In this document: one piece after another, positions 43,151 through 56,714 of the stretch | How positions within the stretch are numbered: the stretch's first letter is position 1 | Layout: the number at the start of each line of letters is the position of its first letter | Source: Isoetes taiwanensis | Lineage: Eukaryota > Streptophyta > Lycopodiopsida > Isoetales > Isoetaceae | Length of the DNA stretch: 64,000 nucleotides | Direction: 5' to 3' | Assembly (NCBI GenBank): GCA_021234155.1 | Contig: JAJEKV010000013.1 | Span: 15,665,877-15,729,876 of the forward strand | Translations under genes and position numbers: made by a program | The notes under the pieces: generated by a model | What the model saw: the letters and a program-made list of their open reading frames with translations, nothing else | Told to the model about the DNA's origin: nothing | Databases searched by the model: none

Positions 43151-43736
43151 CAACACAAACCATTAACATCCAACATATAAAAATTAAATCCCCCAACACA
43201 TAACAACCATTGACATTAACAACCAACACATAACTACCATTGACATTAATTAACACAACCATTTGGTCCAACACATTTAAATTAAAATCCCTCTTAGACC
43301 CCCTTTGGTTTGGGTGCGTATTCACATGGGGGGTGACGTAGGGCAGCGAGAGCCCTCATAATTGTATTTTGCACGTACGAAATCAACACCATATAGTATT
43401 CTGCTTGAAATCTTATAGTATTTTGCGAATCTTGTTATACAGTATAGCAAATTTTGTACTTGCATACCCCACAAACGAGGAACTTTACGTACGGTGTAGA
43501 TTAAGGAATAAGGGGTGAATATGCCTATCCAACAACTTTCGTTGCCCGGAGTCACCCCCGTGTGAATATGCACCCAAACCAAAGGGGGTCTAAGAGGGAT
43601 TTTAATTTAAATGTGTTGGACCAAATGGTTGTGTTAATTAATGTCAATGGTAGTTATGTGTTGGTTGTTAATGTCAATGGTTGTTATGTGTTGGGGGATT
43701 TAATTTTTATATGTTGGATGTTAATGGTTTGTGTTG
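43151..43736. mobile_element. MITE-like fold-back, 586 bp with ~186-bp inverted arms
   Basis: The left arm (43151-43336, starting CAACACAAACCATTAACATC) is the reverse complement of the right arm (43550-43736, ending GATGTTAATGGTTTGTGTTG) with very few differences. The ~210-bp loop is unique. Both arms give the same spurious peptide (PNQRGSKRDFNLNVLD). No transposase. The flanks are a T run on the left and GAGTCACGG on the right; no clear target duplication was seen. Confidence 0.85.
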
Positions 43737-43820
43737 GAGTCACGGTGGATCCAAGCCAAGCCAGCCCATGTAACTCAGTGGACCCCAAGACTCTAAGATA
43801 AGAGGAAAGCTAGCACTAAA

Positions 43821-43848
43821 AAGCCCCTCCCCCCTCCCCCCCCCCCCT
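43821..43848. repeat. C-rich run
   Basis: CCCCTCCCCCCTCC followed by a run of C. A possible G-quadruplex or i-motif former, but short. Confidence 0.7.
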
Positions 43849-43979
43849 GGGATGGGAAGGTGCTCACTATTTTGGATGCGCGCGGTTGAAGCATCGCAGT
43901 TGTGTCTGTTTTATAGACACTGGTGTCACCACAAAATAACAAATCCCTTTGCTTTAGTGGTCCATTTATCTTTCCCACT

Positions 43980-44440
43980 AAATCAACGATGCACTGAGGA
44001 TGTAATTAGTAATATTGGTGTGAAGCAAGATGTCCGTTGTCACCAACACTATTTTGTGTATGTATAGATCAGCTCTAGAGGCATGGGTACATGAACATGG
44101 AGGTAGTGGAACTACCATTGCAGGATATGTGCTTGTCTTATTGCTAGATGCAGATGATATTGTTATGTTTTCTCGAAGTGCAAAAGATATACAGAAACAC
44201 TTGGATGCGCTTGTTAGATTTTGTGACGCTATCGAAATGAAGGTAGCAAAACAAAAATATTGATTTTTGGCACTAGGTCACATGGTTATTATTTCCATTA
44301 TAAAGGAGCACATGTTGAGATAATCAGAAATTAAAAATATTTGGGTCTTGTGGTGGATCACAACTATAGTTAGAATATTGCAGTTGAACAGATAATAGAT
44401 GTGGGGATGAAAGTAAGAATACAGGGTTCTTAGGGTGAAA
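43980..44440 (+). pseudogene. Decayed LINE reverse-transcriptase fragment
   Basis: Plus-strand frames include a degenerate GVKQ(G)CP-like motif near 44020-44045 and AGYVLVLLLDADDIVMFSRS near 44120-44190, the catalytic [FY]xDD box of LINE RT, followed by KDIQKHLDALVRFCDAIEMK. The family resembles the LINE at 58-64 kb (which has DMQRHLDALD at this point). Stops and frame changes throughout. Confidence 0.7.
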
Positions 44441-44479
44441 ACAATGGAATATGCTAGCATGATTCCATTATGAGGTGAC

Positions 44480-44529
44480 AAGATAAGATAAGATAAGATA
44501 AGATAAGATAAGATAAGATAAGATAAGAT
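44480..44529. repeat. (AAGAT)n pentanucleotide tract
   Basis: Ten AAGAT units. Another short AAGAT run lies at 37777-37794. It follows the LINE RT relic and could be its tail, or an independent microsatellite. Confidence 0.9.
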
Positions 44530-46849
<2,320 letters not shown>

Positions 46850-47403
46850 GAAAGACGAATCTATTCACCATCACATCATGAGTAAAGTAGCTACATCACG
46901 TTCTATATATATATCACATGGAAGGCAATCCACTAAGGGAACCTGCCTACCTACTGTAATATGCCCTCCATGGGGAAGCCCTTTATGGTGCAATCCAACG
47001 GCTGTGATTAAGTGTTTTAAATTTTCCATCTTTTTTGCATTCTCTTGAAGTCTAAATAGCATTTTTTGTGGCAGACGCAAATCCAATGGACAGATGGAAA
47101 AGACAGAGCCTGTATATTTGAATATTCAGTGTGCCTGATTCGGACAAGGGGACCCTCGTGCACCATAGAAGGGCATAGGGGTGCACCATCAAGGGCAAAA
47201 AGGGAGCTCCCTTTAGGGCCTTATTACTCTCATCTCAGGGCACCACAGTAGGTGATTTTAGAGTTCTTGGAAAGCCCAATTTCCAAGGCATCTAATGAAT
47301 CAAATTTGGTCTAATTTTGATCTATGAAAGACCTCCAATGATCCATTTTGATGACTGGTAAATCGTTTGCGGGCATGTTCCCTTACCTAGCTGTGACATC
47401 TCA

Positions 47404-47640
47404 TGCTAGAAGCTGATTTGCATGTGATTATCTAGTACATATGGTAGGTTTAAGGTCTCTACCATCACATTCTATGTCATGCTAGAAGCTGATTTGCATG
47501 TGATTATCTAGTACATATGGTAGGTTTAATGTCTCTACCATCACATTCTATATATCATATAGAAGCCAATCCACTACCTAACCACGATACCTTATGGAGC
47601 TGCTTTGCATGTGATTTTCTAGTACATATGGGATGTTTAA
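47404..47640. repeat. Tandem repeats, ~76-bp unit
   Basis: TGCTAGAAGCTGATTTGCAT...CTCTACCATCACATTCTAT starts at 47404 and again at 47480; a third, diverged copy runs from about 47597. Confidence 0.85.
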
Positions 47641-47644
47641 GGTC

Positions 47645-47795
47645 TCTACCACAGGACCAGTTGGTCATACTTGAACCTAGGGCCTCGGGGCAATGGATTT
47701 TTTAAGGTTCCTATTACTAGACCGATGTTGGCTATACTTGTACTCGTGACCTCGGATGTGGCAGTTTAAGATCCTACCACTAGACCATGGCCCCG
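47645..47795 (-). mobile_element. tRNA-like (SINE-head) units in tandem
   Basis: The minus strand contains an A-box-like TGGTCTAGTGGTAGGATC (47773-47790), followed 25-30 bases later by a B-box-like GAGGTCACGAGTACAAG (47738-47754). A second set follows (GGTCTAGTAATAGGAACC, then GGCCCTAGGTTCAAGTATGA), and a third A-box (TGGTCCTGTGGTAGAGACC). These are spaced like RNA polymerase III promoters of tRNA-derived SINEs. No complete tRNA fold is preserved. Confidence 0.45.
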
Positions 47796-47839
47796 AAAGG
47801 CCTTTTCCCTTCTACTATTAACCCCTAGGGAAAGGGTTC

Positions 47840-47912
47840 GGGCCTGTCAGAGGATTAGAGCACATGATCACTACGAACCACGGTGTCGGGGGTTCAAATC
47901 CCTCCTTGCCCA
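47840..47912 (+). pseudogene. trnR-ACG: Plastid-derived tRNA-Arg(ACG) pseudogene
   Basis: 73 bases closely match chloroplast trnR-ACG: CAGAGGATTAGAGCAC, the anticodon arm with CTACGAACCACGGTGTCGGG and the T arm GGGTTCAAATCCCTCC are preserved, with the acceptor pair GGGC...GCCC. Relative to the plastid gene as I remember it, the D stem has lost four bases and the anticodon stem has gained about three, so folding is impaired. This suggests an old plastid-to-nucleus insertion. The flanks were not identified as plastid DNA. Confidence 0.75.
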
Positions 47913-49550
47913 TAACAGTTCTCTACCCGGTAGGTAGAGAAGCAGGCAACAGTTGTGATCGGGGGAGCGGACGCAGAGTAAGATAAAATAACATCTTCCA
48001 AAGGGCATCCCCTTGAAGTTTCTGCATGCTAGATATTTGAATTAATTGATTGGTAACTCTTTTCTCGCAACACTGGCTTTCTTCTATATCAGATTGTGCA
48101 TGAATCTGGATTGTTGGACCATATCATGTAGCAGTACCATCATGCAAAGAATCAAAATTTCAACGCTTAAAACCAATCTCTGACCATAGTAAACTATTAA
48201 AAGAAGCTCCAATATAGAAACTTTTAATATTCTAAAGGTACCAAATTTATCTATATGGAAAAAAAAATTATAATTATAAAAATAAATATAAAAGATTTCG
48301 AACTCGGAACCAAATTTGTGATTTTTTACATTGCATGTACAACATTTAGAAATTAAAAAGCCATATTTCAGAACATTCTTTACGTTGTCTGGCACAATTT
48401 GACTAATTAAAACTAGAGCTTTGTAAAACACTATTTCCTAATTATAGGCGTTCTTGGACAAAGAAGCCTGCCAATCTATTTGACTTCAACTATAGGGTAA
48501 AACATTTCAGGTTTCCAATGTTCCAATTATTATTTTACCTTCCTCAATAAATAAGAAATAAATAATTTCTAGAAGACCTTGATGGGTGATTTATTTGTTT
48601 TGTTTTGTAAAAATTTTGCATGACGGAATCGAAGATCTGCCTTTGAAAATAATATAGCTGTACATCAATACAGTTGTAAGATACAGATTGGCCACGTGAC
48701 TAACGTACTTATACTGCGCCATCATGAACCATTGTAAAGGAAGTGCTCGAGGATAGCGTCCAACCCAACGCATGTTTGTCGGCCATATTTGTGAAGATGT
48801 GCTGATATCTCGATGGATGCACATGGCTGCATGCCTTAAGGATAAACGGAACTGTAGACGTCAATTTCTTGGAGTTTCTACAGTATTTTAGGACTAAAAA
48901 ATGGAGAAAAAACTTCATTGTGTTTTATACTTACAAAATTAGACATAACTGTTATTGTCACAAAAGTATATTCCAATGAACATGCTAAAATGAAACTTAA
49001 AGTAAAAAATTGCCATAAGTCGACAAGAGTGAAAGTTATAGCACAATGGTTACGTGCCATATATGTGGTTGGAGTTCCCTTTCACTTTTGTCAGTGGACG
49101 TCAATTCCAAATGGCACAACACGTGAACGCCTCAGAAATCCACTGGTAGAGAAGTTCAGGGAGGCGAGAGTAGAAGAACACTTTATGAGGAACAGTAGAG
49201 CGAGGGATGAGAAAAGCAGGTTATGTTGATATTAGTGGATAGTTGAAAATGTATTGAATCATTGGAGGATCGGAGTGATTTGTTTCGATGGGCAAGATGT
49301 GAAACTGCAGAGGGACTAAGTGCAGAAAGAAGGTGGTGATGAAGAAGTTAGGGTTGGAAAAGGAGGGCATAGGTGGCAAAGAGTGAAAATATAAATATTA
49401 GGCATATGGTGAACGGGATCGTTTGTAGATGTATACACAAAAGGGTTAAAACTTAAAACATGAAGATAGGGGGAAAAAAAAAGGAAAAGAATTGGGATTA
49501 GCGTTGAATGCACGCTTGTCGGTCTGAGCCCGACAGCTAAACTCCACAAA
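47913..49550. other. No recognisable gene
   Basis: AT-rich. No coding frame with a known motif on either strand. Confidence 0.4.
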
Positions 49551-50410
49551 CAGTGAAAGGGGCGCTTTCCACCTGGTCCTAAACCGGAACTGACGTACGG
49601 TAAATTACGCTGATTTACCTCGCCAGCCTCGGAAATACCGGTACATCAGATGCACGGTAAATATCCCGGGAAGAGCGCAGAGCCGTCGGATGGAGAAGAC
49701 GTGGCCGTACAGGGAACGGACGGCGGAGATTGGTGGGCGATGCCTGAGGAAAGGAAAAGTCTGGTTGCGTGCGGGGGTGGGCAGGCCGGCTGTGCTGCAG
49801 CGGTGGATTATGGGGATTAGCACAGGAATTTGACCGTGGAGGAAGATGAAAGCTCCAAAAGAAGGCCCACATGATGAGGCAGAAGTGGCAGTTTTCGGGG
49901 GAGAATTTTTGGTGAGATCCAATCGAGATATCTGCAGCTTTTGCAGTGTCGGAAATATGGCACAGAGGGGGTTCTTTTCTCCAATCCAGGGATGGATCCA
50001 TCGCCGAGTATTACTGGCGAGCCGGGCGGTACATAAATCGCTCGAATCGATTCGTACAGGGCAAATTTTCGGTAGAAACCGAGAGGGTCTGTTATGGGTA
50101 AACAGTACCCAGATCAGAGTTTGGGTTTTAGATCTGGAAGCAAGCACGCAAACAGGCATGGGGATGGAGGGATAGAATTTTTATTTTGGGGTGGATTTTT
50201 CTGGCCGGAAAGGGAAGGGGCAAATTTGCAGGTGGGTCATGAGGGGGATGCAAGGGATTAAAGAATAGTATGCAAGGATTGTTTAGTGGGGTTCGAAGGG
50301 ATTTTTTAATGCGGGAAGGTGATGGAGTATATGGATCATTGAAGCAGGGAGTCCATCCATGCACAGAAGCCTGGTCCACCCACCACACTACCTATTCTAC
50401 ACTAGCCACC

Positions 50411-50518
50411 ATGCTGCCCCACCACCAGTTCTTCAGTCAAGCCCCCCCTTCCCTTTCGCCGCTGCAGTACCCTGATCAGCTCGAACCCTTCCCTGCCTCC
50501 AACAATAAGAACCTTTAG
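50411..50518 (+). CDS. Upstream ORF in the AHL leader
   Basis: A 35-codon frame, MLPHHQFFSQAPPSLSPLQY... ending NNKNL, then TAG. Its ATG has an ideal context (GCCACCATGC), clearly better than that of the AHL ATG 543 bases further on. If the transcript starts upstream of it without a splice, it would be translated first and would dampen AHL translation. It could instead be the start of an alternative product, but no in-frame connection to AHL is visible. Confidence 0.4.
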   Translation: MLPHHQFFSQAPPSLSPLQYPDQLEPFPASNNKNL

Positions 50519-51060
50519 CGCTGCACCCATTTTTATTCATTATTTCTTCCCCTTCCTCCTCCGATCTCCCTCTCGCTCTTTTCGATCGGAATCTGTCTGT
50601 CTGTTGCTCGGTTCTTGAGCTTTCTGGTTGCTGCTTTGCTTCCCTTTTGTTCCTTTTTTTTTTCGAGTTTGTTCCTTCCTTCCCTTTGGTTTATTTTTTT
50701 CATTGTTGGGTAATTTTCAGGTGCGCATCTATAGGTTTGGATTTGGCGAGAAGCATTTTTTAAGGTTTTGTGTAGTACAGGAGCCCAGCCTATGCGCAGG
50801 AGATGCAGGAGCCCGTGGCGCTTGTGGGTTAACTTGATGTGTGTGTGCTGCAGCGGCTGAGAGAGGAGAGGAGAGGAAACGAAAGGAAAGGAAAGGACTC
50901 TCTCCACCAAAGGGCTGGAAGAGAAGAAGGAAAAGAAGAAATTTTACTTACAGGTTTAAGTTATAGTGAAAGATCAGCACAGGTTTGTAGCAGGAGCAAT
51001 AGGATCTTGTTGTAGCAGGAGAAATAGGATCTGGAGAGATCAAGCACATATGTAAATTCT
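50519..51060 (+). promoter_or_regulatory. Long 5' leader of the AHL gene
   Basis: Pyrimidine-rich (CTTCCCCTTCCTCCTCCGATC), then T-rich, then a purine-rich block (GAGAGGAGAGGAGAGG, GAAAGGAAAGGAAAGG) near 50860-50900, then tandem GTAGCAGGAG words before the ATG. It may contain an intron. CT/GA-rich leaders are common in plant developmental genes. The promoter core was not placed. Confidence 0.4.
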
Positions 51061-51957
51061 ATGATGGCTGGATTAGACACCGGAATGGGCCATACGCTTC
51101 CGCATCATCCGCATCCGCATCACCATCTCCAGATTCAGCAGCAGCAGCAACAACAGCAACAACAACATCAACAACAACAACAACTTCTTCACCATCACCA
51201 GCAGCAGCAGCACCAGCAGCAGCAGCAGCGCGATACATCCGAAGATGAAAACAGCGGTAGCAGCGGACTTGGTGGCACCAAGAAGCACAAGGACAAGAAG
51301 GAACTCAACCCAGCCATGGGAAGTGGAGAAATAGTTCGCAAGCCGCGCGGTCGCCCGCCCGGGTCCAAGAACAAGCCCAAGCCTCCCATCATCATCACCA
51401 GAGACAGTGGCAATGCAATGAGACCTCATGTTTTAGAGATTGCAGGGGGCTGTGATGTAGGTGAGACCCTTGCTGCATTTGCCAGAAGAAAACAAAGGGG
51501 TCTTTGTGTTTTAGGAGGTAGTGGAACTGTGGCCAATGTAACTCTCAGACAGTTAGCTGCTCCTGGATCCACAGTCACATTTCATGGCAGGTTTGAGATC
51601 TTATCCCTATCAGGAGCATTTCTGCCTCCGCCCGCACCCGTCGCGGTCGCCGGACTCACAGTTGCCCTTGCAGGCTCTCAACCTGGGCAGGTATTAGGAG
51701 GCAGTGTTGTAGGTGTTCTCATGGCTGCCAGCCCTGTCCTTGTTATAGCTGCTTCCTTTGTTGGTGCTACTTATGATAGGTTGCCTCTTGATGATGAAGA
51801 TCCTAATCAAGTTGCTAATATGCAGCAGACTTCAGCTGCTCCTAATGACCCTTGCAGTATGACCCTCTATAACATTGCTCAGAATAATCTCTCCAATTGC
51901 CAGTTGCCTCCTGATGTCCTTGCCTGGGCTGCCGCCGGTAACCGGCCTCCCTTTTAA
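51061..51957 (+). CDS. AHL: AT-hook motif nuclear-localized (AHL) protein, clade A
   Basis: 298 residues, single exon. The N-terminus is rich in His and Gln (residues 15-56), followed by an acidic/serine stretch and a basic patch (KKHKDKK). One type-I AT-hook, [17 protein letters not shown] (93-109), binds the minor groove of AT-rich DNA. The PPC/DUF296 domain (~120-240) includes [17 protein letters not shown] and the diagnostic [10 protein letters not shown] (176-185), which mediates trimer formation and partner binding. The tail ends [10 protein letters not shown], typical of the family. One type-I hook plus no intron places it in clade A. Known members act in the nucleus as chromatin-associated regulators of growth and organ development. 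The ATG at 51061 is followed at once by a second ATG (MMAG). No defects are visible. Confidence 0.95.
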   Translation: MMAGLDTGMGHTLPHHPHPHHHLQIQQQQQQQQQQHQQQQQLLHHHQQQQHQQQQQRDTSEDENSGSSGLGGTKKHKDKKELNPAMGSGEIVRKPRGRPPGSKNKPKPPIIITRDSGNAMRPHVLEIAGGCDVGETLAAFARRKQRGLCVLGGSGTVANVTLRQLAAPGSTVTFHGRFEILSLSGAFLPPPAPVAVAGLTVALAGSQPGQVLGGSVVGVLMAASPVLVIAASFVGATYDRLPLDDEDPNQVANMQQTSAAPNDPCSMTLYNIAQNNLSNCQLPPDVLAWAAAGNRPPF

Positions 51958-53540
51958 ACTCAAATGCTTTCCTTCTCCCATCAATGGTTCTTATGATATG
52001 ACATGAGAAAATAGTTGTGAAAAGAGAGCATTTTGTTGCTGCAGGTGGTTGTTTGGTTGTTGTTTCATTTTGGATTTACCTTCTCAGGCATTGCCATGCT
52101 TGATTGAGAAGTCAGATTGGGAGACTTGCATTTGGACATTAGCATCTGGGTTTCAGTTTTTCTGGTGGATTTCAGCTCCTCAGTGTGGTGGCATTGACCC
52201 CCAATAGTGACTGGATTTCTTCCAATAGTGATTGGATCTCTGAAATTTTACATTTCGGCGCGGTCCTGTTGCCATATTTCGCTCCTTTGTGGTTCAATGA
52301 TTCAGGATTTTATTTCTTGCCATAATCATTTGCAAGAGGAAGAAATAGTTTGCTTCTGTTGCAGATCTGCTCAAATCCGCCGCCAGAAACCTTGAATATT
52401 CATCATCAGAGGTTGCAGGCCATGACTTTGGGGCTGAGAACCTCTCAGCCTTATTATTCAGCTTTGAAAAGGATACTACATATTTGCTTGTCAAGAGAGT
52501 AGATTAGAATACACTACTACTTACACATTAACCTAAAAAACTGGCATCGAGATGCCATCACTGTACTTAAGTATCACAAAATGACATGCTTTGATGTGGA
52601 CATAATTTCTCCTGATGTGCATTCCCTAATTTAGTTCATGTGCCATATGTCTTAACATAGCTCAAAGCCTCCTGAAGGAATTACGCTTGCATTAATAGGA
52701 GCCATTCTTTAGTGCAGTGCAGGCCTTGCTTGTGCTTATATTATGCTCTGAAACATTTTGAGTGCAGAAATTAGAGGTCTATAAGGCTGGAGTTTGGTCT
52801 GATATTGAGAAACCAAAGTGATCTTTGCTATGAACTACTGGGCCCTAAAAATTCCCTGAAGCCACCAAAAAACAGCAATCATCTTACCAATTAGGTGAAG
52901 TGCCTCAGGTCTGTTTTGCTATTAAAACTTATTATTGTTCCTGATATATTGTGCCTCACTGATTGCTATGAACCGCTATCTCTACTACAAGATGCGCATT
53001 TGGTTTAACAGCAATGCAGATTCAGTGCACTTTCGAGACTAAACATCCTTCTGCCAAAGGTTTGAATGATCCTCTTCAACTCTTCTTGATGTCAAATATC
53101 TCTTCAAATCCTTCTGCCAACGCTTTGTATGATTCTCTTCAACTCTTCTTGATGTCAAATATCTCAACTCTTCTTGATGTCAAATATCTCTTCAAGCTTG
53201 GTGCAAGAATTTTTCTTGCCTTTCTAATTTCCTAGTCCCTAGATACATATCTTAGCTTTGAAGTTCGTGCAAAAGATAAGGTAACAAGAATACAAATCTA
53301 TATTTCTATGCATGTCACACATTTGCATAATGTTTCAGAACTTATTTGTTAATTTTAAAACCTAGCTTCTCTTTCTTAGCATTGTGATGTTCAATTAAAT
53401 AATATGGCCATGAGCATAAGCATTTCATGTTACGTAAAAGGGGACAATGTTTTTCCTTTTGCTTTATTCTTAGTAGTTATTGGACGATTAAATAAAATAA
53501 AACAAGGAGGAAAAAAATTGGTAGAAAAGGTGTTAAATAA
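51958..53540. other. AHL 3' flank; no further gene
   Basis: Probable 3' UTR followed by AT-rich sequence. A local tandem repeat lies at 53040-53190: three copies of CTCTTCAACTCTTCTTGATG plus TCAAATATCTC, partly fused. No coding frame was recognised. Confidence 0.5.
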
Positions 53541-53557
53541 CAATTTGAGAATGTTTT

Positions 53558-54283
53558 TTTTTTTTTTTTTTTTTTTTTTGAAGGACGACAAACTTTATTG
53601 AAAATCTATGCCAAAGGATAGATAACCTCAGAGGATAATCATGATCCAGTGAGTAGGACCACCAGCCTATGCATAAGAAAATGGAAGAAAACACATCCAA
53701 ATAAATCTCAAATATCAACTATTATTTGGCAGGAGCAAGCGAAGAGCAATGGTAGGCCTTAGCAATTCTATCCTGTGCATCCTGCAAGACAATAGCGATA
53801 GGAATATCCAAGCCTTTAAAAACGCATAATTTTCTATGCTTCTAGACTAGATAGACCACAATAACCATTCTGATGCTTTCCTCCTTCTAATAAGTGGCCC
53901 CTTCAGCTGCCTCCTCCTAAATGGCAGCAGATTGGACTTGGGCATGGGATAAGCTGTTTCATCCTAGAGTGGCAGTACTTTGGTGGCAAATTCTTCATAG
54001 ATGTCTTCGGGTTAATGTGGTTGTCCACAGATTTTACTCTAGAATATCATATCTATGTCCAGTATATAAGCAAAGACCATTGAGCATTACACCTTAGACA
54101 TGTATGGGATTGGTCGTTCCCTCTTTTTCAAGTCTCACTAGCAAGTCAACAAGTGTTTTTGGCAATTTATCCAAGTACTTGGACAAAGTTACAAATCCAA
54201 GCTTTTTATTTAGCAACAGGTTGGTTGTTGTGGACTATCTGAAGAAGACGGAGACTGGTAGTCTTCAAAGGTCTGAATGTGGC
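53558..54283 (-). mobile_element. Older L1-type LINE fragment, itself rearranged
   Basis: The T run at 53558-53579, followed by GAAGGACGACAAACTTTATT, is the reverse complement of a LINE 3' end. The LINE at 39211 shows the same design (T run, AAGGACGAAAGCC, AGTTTATTAATC). From about 53930 on, the plus strand encodes the ORF2 C-terminal region (WAWDKLFHPRVAVLWWQILH, RCLRVNVVVHRFYSRI). The two halves therefore point in opposite directions, as expected of an inverted insertion. The coding half is cut at 54283 by the younger LINE and resumes at 56715. Confidence 0.6.
54270..54283. repeat. Target-site duplication, left (14 bp)
   Basis: GGTCTGAATGTGGC, identical to 56715-56728; it flanks the twin-primed LINE. 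Confidence 0.9.
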
Positions 54284-55250
54284 TTGGCAATAGTGATCCT
54301 ACCTGCCATGGACAAATTGCTACCCTTCCACCAATTGAGGTGTTTCTGCAACCCCTGCAAAATCTCATCCCACACCCTCCCCATGGAAACATCCCCTCCA
54401 AAGGGAATACCCAGCAGCTTAGTACACACATTACCTGGAAGCACCTTCCAAGGGAATAGAGCCAAACAAGGGGGAGGCGGAGTCAGCTGGGCCCATAATG
54501 CGGAGCACTTACCCCAATTCAGAAGAATGCCTGAGGCCAAGGAGAAAGTATCCAACAAACCCTTCACATTCCGCAAATTCCTCTCTTCTGCCACCAAGAA
54601 GAGGAAAGTGTCATCGGCAAAAACCGGTTAATAATCTGGCGGCTACCATCCCCGCGCATCCAAGCCCATCCACCACTCCCTCCTCCACCGCAACAAAAAC
54701 AATCGAGACAAAGTGCCTCCGCCACAATCGTAAACAAAAAGGGCGCCAAAGGGCACCCCCGGCGCACCCTCGCCTAAGGAGAAAAAAGGCGGAGGGTTCA
54801 CCCTGGCACACCATCGTAGCCCGTGCTGACCTATGCAGCTTCATGACTGTCTCTGTAAAGCGTGGACCACAGCCCAATTCTAACATCATGGCAGACAAGA
54901 ACTCCCAACGGACATATCGTAAGCTTTGGCAAAGTCAAGCTTAAGATAGGCAATGCCTTGACCTGTTCTTCTGGCCCAATAAAGGCCCTCATAAGCTGTG
55001 GCAACATTAGTCAAAATGTTCCTCCCAGGGACAAACCCAGACTGCACCTTACTAATGGAAGAAGTCAACACCGGCTTCAACTTCTCTGCCAGGGCTTTCG
55101 CAATAATCTTATACACAGAGGACAACAAGGAGATAGGCCTCCAATCATTAATAGTAGAAGGCTGCTTAACCTTAGGAATCAAGGAAATGCATGCGGTATT
55201 CAAGATCCTATCCATTTGAGAAGACTGCAGCAACTCAAGATACAGCATCT
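54284..55250 (-). pseudogene. Inverted 5' half: L1-type RT domain with frame breaks
   Basis: Reading leftwards: ACISLIPKVKQPSTINDWRP, then ISLLSSVYKIIAKALAEKL, SGFVPGRNI and LKLDFAKAYD (motif A, intact) to about 54900. The reading then changes frame: SAMMLELGCGPRFTETVMKL, RRGCPLAPFLF (motif B, where RQGCPLAP is expected), then FADDTFLFL (motif C, near 54600-54620) and LLNWGKCSALW, and on to AGRITIAK. The frame breaks cluster near 54600-54900. At least one, CCAGG read as CCGGG, fits a CHG-site consensus error. Confidence 0.85.
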
Positions 55251-56702
55251 GCGATGCTAGCTCCTGAGGGTAAGATACAGGCTTTGGATAAGATTGTTAG
55301 AAATTTTGTGTGGGGCGGGGATGATGAAGGGGCGGTTGTTAAAGTGGCTTGGTGGAAGTGTATCCGCCCCAGGGAGGATGGGGGCTTGGCCATTCTGGAT
55401 TTGGCGCTGCATAGTAAGGTGTTGGTCTCCAAGTTTGTTTGGAGCATTCTGCAGGATGGAGCATCTTCTCCTGGTGCAGCGCTGTTGTTGTAGTCTCTTC
55501 GCCATTGTGTGGTGTTTGGGAAGCCGTCTGTGCATGTGGAGTTGCCCACTGTTGTATGGTCTCCGGCCTTTCCCACATGCATCCCCTTTTCTCACAGGAG
55601 TGTTGCGGGCTTGGGATCATGTGCGTGTGCTCTTCCAGCTAGATTATGCCTCAGTTTATCACCACTCTTCTCCTTTCTTGTGGGTTCCTCTACCCCCTGC
55701 GCACTTGCCCTTGGCGCCACTGTGCATGCTTGGACCTGCTTGAGCCCGTTGGAGGCGAGCCTCTTTGTGCTCACCTTGGAGGATTGGTATTGGGGTGGTC
55801 AGCTAGCTTCGTGGGAGTTCTTTCGAGCTCGCTTTTGCCTGAGGGGCAGTGACCGGGCTATCTGGGAGCACGTGGCGGGGAGTATTCCGCTACACATACC
55901 TATAGTCCCTCAGGATGATGTGGTGGTGCAGGTTTGGAAGGTTCATCCGGATGTTGTGTCTTCTTGCTTTGTGCGGTCTTCTTACCGGGTGCTGGCTATT
56001 CATGATACACTGCCCCCTTCAGGCAAGTGGTCTCTGCAGCTTCCGGGTTCTCGATGGCGCTCGATTTGGACGTGGACATGGAGCTCACTTCCCCACCGAA
56101 GGTTCTTGTGGCGGTGGTGCACCGGCCAGATCGTGGTGAATGCCCTTGTGAGTCGGTTTAGGCCGGGTGTGAGCCCTCTCTGCCCTTGTTGTGGCCTTCA
56201 TCGTGAGACTGTGGAGCATTGTCTGGTTTTATGCCCTCACTTGCAGGCTGCCTGGGATTGGGTTAGGGCTCTGTTTCAGGTGAGATTGACTAGCCAGCAG
56301 TTGCTGCTTCATGTGTATCCTGGTGCTTGGCCGCTCTTGCGGCAGCAAGCCTTGCATCTGTGCGTGGCTTGGTTGGTGTGGTTGATTTGGAAGCGGCGGC
56401 GGGTGTGGATCTTGCAGGGGATTCAGCAGCATGCAGCCTCTCTGATTCCTCGACTCAGGTACAAGCTATTTCAAAGCTTTCTGGTGTTCCCGGGAGTAGT
56501 AGAGCGGAAGTTTGCCATTTGGCGGGACTTCTTGGGTATTGTAGATGGTGATGGTCGGTTTGTACAGCAGTAGAGTTGCAGTTTTTCTGTGAGTTTGTTG
56601 TGGAGTGTCGAGGTATCGCTGTCTCTTTGGGGCAGTTCTCCTTCCTCCTCACTTGCTTTGTAACATTACCATTCTTTTAATATATTGATGACACAGTTCT
56701 TC
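55250..56702 (+). pseudogene. Sense 3' half: L1-type ORF2 C-terminus and 3' UTR
   Basis: Starts LAPEGKIQALDKIVRNFVWG, then WWKCIRPREDGGLAIL. A frame change near 55490 leads into a 354-codon frame with WRSIWTWTWSSLPHRRFLWR and the zf-RVT-like C/H pattern (LCPCCGLHRETVEHCLVLCP, near 56180-56240). It ends QQ, stop at 56573, followed by a ~130-bp 3' UTR and poly(A). Confidence 0.85.
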
Positions 56703-56714
56703 AAAAAAAAAAAG

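Larger units (their letters stand above)
54284..56714 (+). mobile_element. Twin-primed (5'-inverted) L1-type LINE insertion
   Basis: A single insertion bounded by a 14-bp target-site duplication (54270-54283 and 56715-56728) and ending in poly(A) at 56703-56713. The left part (54284 to ~55250) is inverted; the right part (~55250-56702) is in sense orientation. The inverted part ends with the ORF2 residues AGRITIAK at the duplication. The sense part resumes with KIQALDKIVRNFVWGG, which is what follows in plant L1 ORF2. This is the signature of twin priming during target-primed reverse transcription. The insertion lies within an older LINE. Confidence 0.93.

Noticed and set aside
43059-43801. 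Identical peptides PNQRGSKRDFNLNVLDQMVV on both strands
   Set aside because: A consequence of the inverted arms of the MITE-like element, not genes.
49605-50159. 184-codon minus-strand frame upstream of AHL
   Set aside because: Proline/arginine/serine-rich frame in GC-richer leader sequence, no known domain and no conserved start context; likely chance.
51073-51429. Leucine-rich minus-strand frame opposite the AHL gene
   Set aside because: Antisense of the CAG/CAA and CAC repeats in the AHL coding sequence.
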